NCBI GenBank assembly: GCA_021647685.1
Contig: JAKIUH010000221.1
Coordinates: 1 to 7,214 of the forward strand
Direction: 5' to 3'
Source of the DNA: Bacteroidales bacterium
GTDB taxonomy: Bacteria; Bacteroidota; Bacteroidia; Bacteroidales; NBLH01
Length of the DNA: 7,214 nt
The number at the start of each line of letters is the position of its first letter. Within the stretch, counting starts at the first letter, position 1. The position numbers and the translations under genes are program-made. The notes under the pieces were generated by a model that ran no database searches, was not told the origin of the DNA, and saw only the letters and a program-made list of their open reading frames with translations. Positions 1-5,094 of the stretch are shown one piece after another.

Positions 1-224
1 AACGGAATTCCGGTAATTCCGGCACCAAACCTGCCCGGATTAATGCCTAAAATTAAAATACGTTCATCCTTATCATCATAATATTTCCTGTAAAAATCAT
101 TTACTGCTTTTTTCACCGGATTATTACCGTAAGGATTTAAAATCTCCACACCTGCAGGTAATTTTTCCTTTATTTTTAGTTTTGAATAAAAATCAATAAT
201 TTTATGGCTCAGTTTAGTACTCAT
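1..224 (-). CDS. SMUG2-type uracil-DNA glycosylase, N-terminal part (cut by window edge)
   Basis: Seen: an ATG at 224-222 on the minus strand opens a frame of 74 codons that runs off the left edge without a stop. Residues 57-74 read ILILGINPGRFGAGITGI plus P, and upstream lie LPAGVEILNPYGNNP (22-36) and the aromatic stretch NDFYRKYYDD (42-51). Known: GINPG is motif 1 of the SMUG1-like branch of the uracil-DNA glycosylase superfamily, and GINPGR.GAG.TGIPF is characteristic of the SMUG2 proteins common in Bacteroidota. These excise uracil and related deaminated bases from DNA, starting base-excision repair in the cytoplasm. The Asn of GINPG (N62) would position the catalytic water. Missing here: the rest of the active site, including the DNA-intercalating loop. 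The start follows the stop of the upstream membrane-protein gene by 13 bases, so the two are probably cotranscribed. The family call is firm; exact substrate range cannot be judged from this fragment. Confidence 0.88.
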   Translation of the reverse strand, partial: MSTKLSHKIIDFYSKLKIKEKLPAGVEILNPYGNNPVKKAVNDFYRKYYDDKDERILILGINPGRFGAGITGIP

Positions 225-237
225 AGAATAGTGGTTA

Positions 238-1923
238 TCAGTAAATTCTCAATTGTTTTTTGTATTCACTAATGATTGCTCTTATCCTGTTTTCCATTTC
301 TACTTTTTGAACAGGATACTCGTCTTGTAAATCATAATATTCATCAGGGTCTTTTTGATAATTAATCAGCCATTTAGTAGATTTTCCGTTATAACGCAAC
401 AATAAACTATCGTTTATTAAAATATAATCATTACCGGTGTACTGAAAAAGAACTTTTTCATGCTTTTTAAAAATGCTTTTCCCAAAAGCAACAAATTCGT
501 TTTTAATTCCTAAATAATCAATAATAGAGGGAAAAATATCCAAATCGCTCAATGTATCAGTGTAAAAAGTTATTTTTGATGAATTTTCAGGTAATAAAAA
601 AATAATTTTACCGTAATCAAAATCTTTTTTTGATGATTGCTTTATATTTAATACGATAAGCGCATTCTTATTAAAATATTTATCGCTTAAAAAATTCAGA
701 ATTTCAGAAAAATCACCCTTAAAATCAATAAAAACAAAATAATCTTGTGCTGATTTGTCTATGGTTTCGCTTAATTTATCCAACAAACGATTGGGTTCTT
801 CATCGGTAATTAACTCTTCAAAACCGTAAAAATTCTTTTCAGCTTTCATTTGTTTATCAGCAATCCGGTTACTTATCCAAATTGTATGATAATTGTTTTT
901 GCGCAAAATATCGGCAATACTTTGAAAATTATTAAAAGCAAATTTAGTTTGATACAAAGGTTTATTCATAAATTCAGGAAAAGATAAAAACAGCTCATCT
1001 TTTGAAAACAGCTTTAATTTATGCGTAGCATAAAAATTATTGCTTAAATGATAAGAAAAACCAAATGCTTTAATTTTTTTGATAAATTCATCAAAAGAAA
1101 TTCCGTTTAAATAAATATTTGCCAAAAATAAATTTGACTTAGCACCCTGAGACGATACATAGGCTTTATGTACCGAAAATAAATCGGCTGACTGTGCATC
1201 GTTTTTATTCCCGTAAAACTCTTCTGTTTTATCAAGATATAAATGCAACAATTGATAACCGCTGTTGATACTTAAAAGTACCGTTGGACGATTTTCGTAT
1301 TGAAACAAAGAACTTTGCCACTTTTCCGTTTGAAAACGATGAACATAAAATCCCCAAAACAGAATTATAATTCCTAAAAAACTTAATGCATATCGGCTTA
1401 GTTTGTTCTTTTTTGTTCGCTCAAACAGCAAATTATTTATTGAAGGAAAAATTTGCCACAAAACAATAAATGCAAAAGCAGCAAATAAAAGCAAATCCCA
1501 ACTATTAAAAAAATTATATCGAATCTGCGACACACTCTTAAATAAAGCAGGTATCACATTATTACTTTCACTAATCGACAAAAAATCATCGGACAAAACA
1601 GAATAAAATTTTGCACTGAACAAATAAAACAATAGAAATGAAAAATTAATGACTAAAAATAGAATTCGCACTATTCCTTGCCAAAACAAAGTATTGCGTA
1701 TCCGAAAAGGGAAAAAGAATAAAAAAAATACAGGACTGTTTATCCATAAAATAAACCGAAAATCATAAAACAAACCCAATAAAAATGCTTTTAACAAATG
1801 AATGTTTCCGGTAAAAAGACTTTGATTTGAAAAATAAAAATATACACGTATTGCCGAAAAAAACAACAATACAACAATAAAGGCAATCAATATTTTTAAA
1901 AGATTTTTAAATTCTTTTTGCAT
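238..1923 (-). CDS. LtaS/sulfatase-like membrane protein with degenerate active site
   Basis: 561 residues, ATG at 1923-1921, TGA at 240-238. The N-terminal third is membrane-embedded, with hydrophobic segments near residues 8-27, 43-72 (possibly two parts), 84-102, 143-160 and 178-195, followed by a large soluble domain. That layout matches the LTA synthase/sulfatase-like alkaline-phosphatase-fold family. Fold landmarks remain: FQSIADILRKNNYHTIWI (333-350) resembles the family's SLA..L...GY.T segment, SDLDIFPSIIDYLGI (459-473) its C-terminal DI.PT..D.LG segment, then FGKSIF (480-485), and YYDLQDEYP (529-537) a YDL tail. Catalytic landmarks are missing. The first strand reads NLFLANIYLNGISFDEF (264-280), not the usual ..ILESFS.., so the metal-binding Glu is absent. 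The strand that should end in DH reads ALIVLNIKQSSKK (421-433). The SSH.PF-type block is also missing. I infer a catalytically dead structural or regulatory homologue. Genuine enzymes transfer phosphoglycerol or related groups at the outer membrane face. Low-complexity AT-rich codons make it look native. Confidence 0.75.
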   Translation of the reverse strand: MQKEFKNLLKILIAFIVVLLFFSAIRVYFYFSNQSLFTGNIHLLKAFLLGLFYDFRFILWINSPVFFLFFFPFRIRNTLFWQGIVRILFLVINFSFLLFYLFSAKFYSVLSDDFLSISESNNVIPALFKSVSQIRYNFFNSWDLLLFAAFAFIVLWQIFPSINNLLFERTKKNKLSRYALSFLGIIILFWGFYVHRFQTEKWQSSLFQYENRPTVLLSINSGYQLLHLYLDKTEEFYGNKNDAQSADLFSVHKAYVSSQGAKSNLFLANIYLNGISFDEFIKKIKAFGFSYHLSNNFYATHKLKLFSKDELFLSFPEFMNKPLYQTKFAFNNFQSIADILRKNNYHTIWISNRIADKQMKAEKNFYGFEELITDEEPNRLLDKLSETIDKSAQDYFVFIDFKGDFSEILNFLSDKYFNKNALIVLNIKQSSKKDFDYGKIIFLLPENSSKITFYTDTLSDLDIFPSIIDYLGIKNEFVAFGKSIFKKHEKVLFQYTGNDYILINDSLLLRYNGKSTKWLINYQKDPDEYYDLQDEYPVQKVEMENRIRAIISEYKKQLRIY

Positions 1924-1947
1924 AGGATTTCATGTTCAAGCTCCGGC

Positions 1948-1955
1948 TAAATTTG
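1948..1955 (+). promoter_or_regulatory. Candidate -7 promoter element for the thiolase gene
   Basis: TAAATTTG matches the Bacteroidota -7 consensus TAnnTTTG exactly, in the 99-base spacer between the divergent membrane-protein and thiolase genes. It would start transcription near 1961, leaving a leader of about 60 bases. No TTTG -33 element is seen 19-21 bases upstream, only a weak ATTT near 1927-1930. No CAAAnnTA, which would be the minus-strand counterpart, was found in the spacer, so the promoter of the leftward operon is unidentified. Confidence 0.35.
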
Positions 1956-2022
1956 ATTTGATATGTATTTTTTTTATTTTTATGCAAAAAAATCAAATAA
2001 AAGTCATTCAAAAAAATAAATA

Positions 2023-3318
2023 ATGAATAATCTTTCAAAGATACATAATGTTGTGCTCATTGACGGTATTCGCACCCCTTTTCTTCGTTCAGGAACAGAT
2101 TATGCAGATATGATGTCCTATCAATTGGGTGCATCTGCCATTAAAAGCTTGTTACATAAAATTGCCATAAACCATAAACTAATTGAACAAGTAATTATGG
2201 GCACAGTCATTCATAATATCAGTACTCCCAATGTTGCACGAGAATCAATGTTAATTGCCGGATTATCACCCGAAACTCCGGCACATACGGTTTCGCAAGC
2301 TTGCATTTCGGCAAATGTGGCAATTGCACAAGCCGTTGATATGATTAAACTTGGAAATATTGAAGTTGCTATTGCAGGTGGCACGGACAGTGTTTCGGAT
2401 ATTCCGATAATGTTTCGGAAAAAAATGCGCAAAAAACTTTTTAATGCACGAAAAATTAAATCTTTTGGCGATACTTTGAAATTTCTCACAAGCCTTCGTT
2501 TTGCCGATTTTAAGCCGGAAATACCTGATATAACAGAATTTACTACCGGTTTAAGCATGGGACAAGATGCTGAGCTTTTAGCGGCTCGAATGCAAATCTC
2601 GCGAAAAGAACAAGATGAATATGCCGTTCGTTCACATAAATTAGCTGCAAGAGCTGCCGAAGCAGGTATTTTGGATGCTGAAATTGCAGCAATTGAAACC
2701 CTGCCTGATTATAAATTAATAAAAAAAGACAATACCTATAGGGCAGACAGTACAGTTGAAAAATTATCCAAATTACGACCTGCTTTTGATAAAAAAAACG
2801 GAACATTAACGGCTGCAAACTCATCATTTTTAACCGATGGCGCTTCGGCAGTTTTATTAATGCAAGAAGAAAAAGCCCAAAGTTTAGGACTCAAACCCAA
2901 AGCACGTATTAAAAGCTATACTTTTGTAGGACGCAACCCCAAAACAGAGCTTTTGTTGGGTCCGGCTTATGCAATACCAAAGGTATTGAAAATGGCAGGT
3001 TTATCCTTACAGGATATTGGTGTTTTTGAAATTCATGAAGCATTTGCAGCACAAATTCTGGCTGTTTTAAAAGCCTTAAACTCAGAAAAGTTTGGAAAAG
3101 AAAATCTAGGTTTAAGCCATAAATTTGGTGAAATTCCAATGGATAAATTAAATATTTTAGGTGGGTCGCTATCACTGGGGCATCCATTTGGAGCTACGGG
3201 CGGACGTTTATTAACGACTGCTGCAAATCGTTTAATTAATGAAAATCAAGAATTTGCATTAATAGCAGCCTGTGCAGCAGGTGGTCATGGTCATGCAATG
3301 ATTATTGAAAGAGTATAG
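2023..3318 (+). CDS. fadI: 3-ketoacyl-CoA thiolase, FadI/HADHB type
   Basis: 431 residues, complete, close to the ~436 of E. coli FadI. It cleaves 3-ketoacyl-CoA with free CoA to acetyl-CoA plus a shortened acyl-CoA, the last step of each beta-oxidation cycle. The acyl-accepting Cys is C94 in TVSQACISAN (89-98). The second active-site segment is EIHEAFAAQ (336-344); the HEAFA form, rather than NEAFA, is typical of the FadI / mitochondrial trifunctional beta lineage. H387 sits in GGSLSLGHPFGATGGR (380-395), and the acid/base Cys C417 in CAAGGHGHAMIIE (417-429). The basic stretch FRKKMRKKLFNARKIKS (131-147) and following residues fall where this lineage carries its extra loop, which contacts the partner subunit or membrane. 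ATG 2023 is chosen because IHNVVLIDGIRTPF (7-20) is the normal thiolase N-terminus. It is preceded by an A-rich leader without Shine-Dalgarno, normal for Bacteroidota. The usual partner FadJ is not adjacent. Biosynthetic acetyl-CoA acetyltransferase is less likely given the loop and HEAFA. Confidence 0.93.
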   Translation: MNNLSKIHNVVLIDGIRTPFLRSGTDYADMMSYQLGASAIKSLLHKIAINHKLIEQVIMGTVIHNISTPNVARESMLIAGLSPETPAHTVSQACISANVAIAQAVDMIKLGNIEVAIAGGTDSVSDIPIMFRKKMRKKLFNARKIKSFGDTLKFLTSLRFADFKPEIPDITEFTTGLSMGQDAELLAARMQISRKEQDEYAVRSHKLAARAAEAGILDAEIAAIETLPDYKLIKKDNTYRADSTVEKLSKLRPAFDKKNGTLTAANSSFLTDGASAVLLMQEEKAQSLGLKPKARIKSYTFVGRNPKTELLLGPAYAIPKVLKMAGLSLQDIGVFEIHEAFAAQILAVLKALNSEKFGKENLGLSHKFGEIPMDKLNILGGSLSLGHPFGATGGRLLTTAANRLINENQEFALIAACAAGGHGHAMIIERV

Positions 3319-3440
3319 AAAGGCGTTTGACTATTTAATATGATAAAAAATATAGTTCTAATTTTATTAAAACTTTACCTTTTATATAGAAAAACTACCC
3401 TAAATAAGCCTTTATCTCATGAAATTACGAAGAAACATTC

Positions 3441-3448
3441 TATCTTTG
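3441..3448 (+). promoter_or_regulatory. Candidate -7 promoter element for the AAA-helicase operon
   Basis: TATCTTTG is a perfect match to the Bacteroidota -7 consensus TAnnTTTG, lying 64 bases before the ATG at 3513 in the spacer after the thiolase gene. Transcription would begin near 3454-3456, giving a leader of roughly 55-60 bases. The -33 element is poor: the nearest candidate, TTTA at 3411-3414, is about 26 bases upstream instead of 19-21. This may mean a weak or activator-dependent promoter. No convincing hairpin terminator for the thiolase gene was seen in the same spacer. Confidence 0.45.
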
Positions 3449-3512
3449 AAACCTAAATAATAAACAAGTTCTCATTAACAACCTTGTGAAACTTGACAAT
3501 AAAGAATTAATT

Positions 3513-5084
3513 ATGAAATTTGAAAAAGAGCTATTAAACGCTATTAAAGCAAGAACAAAAATTGTTCAAATAATAAGCTACGAAACTTTAAGAATTCACG
3601 GAGCTGTGATTAAAGTTGCAAATGAATTGAAAAGAGATTTATTTGTTTGGAATAGAATTGACGGAATCCGAAAATGGAATAGTGAAAAAGGAACTTTTAT
3701 TGAAGAAGATGAGGATAAAAAACAATCAAGTCAAGCATTAGAATTCTTCACCGATGAAGAAACTAAAAATGTAATTGTTTTGTTAGAAGATTTTCACCCT
3801 GATTTGCAAGAACATGAAGTGCAAAATATACGAAGATTAAGAAACATTGCTTTATCAAATTTTCAAGATAAGACTTTGATTTTAAGCCAACCTTTTCCTT
3901 TTTTGCCAAAAGAACTGGAAAAAGAAGTGCAAATTATTGACTTAGAATATCCAAATTTTGAAGATATAAAAGCAATTTATGGTAAAGTTTGTAACGATTT
4001 CAAAATAGAATACAAAGAACCTGACGACGATTTCATAGAAGCAGCATTAGGATTGACAATAATGGAAGCAGAAAGAGCATTTGCACGAGCTTTTGTTGAA
4101 GATGGTGAATTAACAGTTTCTCAAATACCAATAATTATTAAAGAAAAAGAAAATATTATTAAAAAAAGTGGTTATTTGGAATATTATCACCCAAAAGAAA
4201 CGATGAAAGATATAGGCGGACTTGATAATTTAAAAGATTGGCTAAAAAAACGTGGACGTGGTTTTGATAAATCGGCAAAAGAATTTGGGCTTGAAACTCC
4301 AAAAGGAATTTTATTGCTCGGTATCCCCGGCACTGGTAAAAGTTTGACTGCAAAAGCAATAGGTAGTGAATGGCAGTTTCCATTATTACGTTTGGATATG
4401 GGTAAAATATTTGGCGGGATAGTTGGCGAAAGTGAACAAAATATTCGTGGAGCTTTAAACATTGCAGAAGCCATAGCACCTTCTATTTTGTGGGTTGATG
4501 AAATAGAAAAGGGGATGTCAGGTATATCTTCATCGGGTAGTACTGATGGAGGAACAACAGCAAGAGTTCTCGGTACATTTTTAACTTGGATGCAAGAAAA
4601 AAAGAAACCTGTATTTGTTGTTGCCACTGCAAACAATATTTCACAATTGCCACCTGAATTATTAAGGAAAGGCCGTGTCGATGAAATATTCTTTGTTGAT
4701 TTGCCAACAGAAGAAGAACGAAAAGATATTATTAAAATACATATCAAAAAAAGACGTTCTAATCTTGATAAATTTGACATTGAAGAACTTGCAAAAGCAA
4801 GTAAAGGTTTTTCCGGTGCAGAATTAGAGGAGGCAGTAAAAGAGGCTATGTTTCAGGCTTATGATAATGCAGAAGATTTAACAACCAAAGATATAAAAGA
4901 TGCTATCGAAAAAACTTATCCTCTTGCAAAAACAATGAGTGAAGTCATTGAAGATATGCGTAAATGGGCAAAAAGTAGAGCAGTGATGGCATCAAATGGA
5001 AAACCTGAAAAACTGGAAGTTAAAACAGAAGAAAAAATCCCTAAATTAAAACAAGAACAATACAATAATCCTTTTATAAAATAG
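3513..5084 (+). CDS. Ycf46-type AAA ATPase
   Basis: 523 residues from ATG 3513, TAG at 5082-5084. An in-frame GTG at 3486 would add nine residues, but the ATG places MKFEKELLNAIKARTKIVQI where this family usually begins. Numbering from the ATG, residues 1-225 form a ycf46-like N-terminal half with a Walker-B-like strand, NVIVLLEDFH (86-95), but no P-loop. Residues ~228-425 are a complete classical AAA module: MKDIGGLDNLKDWLKKRG (231-248), Walker A GIPGTGKS (270-277), Walker B ILWVDEIEKG (325-334), sensor 1 VVATANN (369-375), arginine fingers in ELLRKGRVDE (382-391), and the sensor-2 region GFSGAELEEAV (432-442). The tail is charged and ends in NNPFIK. The signature IEKG..G...GTTARV.G.FLTWMQEK is the Ycf46 hallmark. 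It has no transmembrane segment and no HExxH, so it is not FtsH. Such ATPases probably act as hexamers that remodel protein partners. Cyanobacterial Ycf46 is linked to inorganic-carbon utilisation, which is unlikely to apply here. It is translationally close to the helicase gene downstream. Confidence 0.9.
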   Translation: MKFEKELLNAIKARTKIVQIISYETLRIHGAVIKVANELKRDLFVWNRIDGIRKWNSEKGTFIEEDEDKKQSSQALEFFTDEETKNVIVLLEDFHPDLQEHEVQNIRRLRNIALSNFQDKTLILSQPFPFLPKELEKEVQIIDLEYPNFEDIKAIYGKVCNDFKIEYKEPDDDFIEAALGLTIMEAERAFARAFVEDGELTVSQIPIIIKEKENIIKKSGYLEYYHPKETMKDIGGLDNLKDWLKKRGRGFDKSAKEFGLETPKGILLLGIPGTGKSLTAKAIGSEWQFPLLRLDMGKIFGGIVGESEQNIRGALNIAEAIAPSILWVDEIEKGMSGISSSGSTDGGTTARVLGTFLTWMQEKKKPVFVVATANNISQLPPELLRKGRVDEIFFVDLPTEEERKDIIKIHIKKRRSNLDKFDIEELAKASKGFSGAELEEAVKEAMFQAYDNAEDLTTKDIKDAIEKTYPLAKTMSEVIEDMRKWAKSRAVMASNGKPEKLEVKTEEKIPKLKQEQYNNPFIK

Positions 5085-5094
5085 GAAATAAATT

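Noticed and set aside
1403..1606. A 67-codon plus-strand frame
   Set aside because: It is antisense to the transmembrane region of the LtaS-like gene; the Lys/Asn-rich product mirrors the Phe/Leu-rich membrane segments.
2211..3187. Three minus-strand frames of 92-115 codons
   Set aside because: All overlap the intact thiolase gene, whose catalytic motifs prove the plus-strand frame; none has a recognisable motif.
3319..3400. Rho-independent terminator for the thiolase gene
   Set aside because: The sequence is AT-rich with T-tracts, but no GC-bearing stem of useful length precedes them.
3464..3487. Inverted repeat ACAAG...CTTGT as a hairpin or operator
   Set aside because: The arms are only five bases, do not extend in either direction and are separated by 14 bases, so chance is a sufficient explanation in AT-rich DNA.
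4187..4780. A 197-codon open frame on the minus strand
   Set aside because: It lies wholly antisense to the conserved AAA module of the Ycf46-type gene. Its product shows no family motif and reads as the complement of conserved codons.
3513..5084. Annotation as FtsH-like zinc metalloprotease
   Set aside because: The AAA module is similar, but there is no membrane anchor and no HExxH protease motif, and the IEKG/GTTARV signature points to Ycf46.
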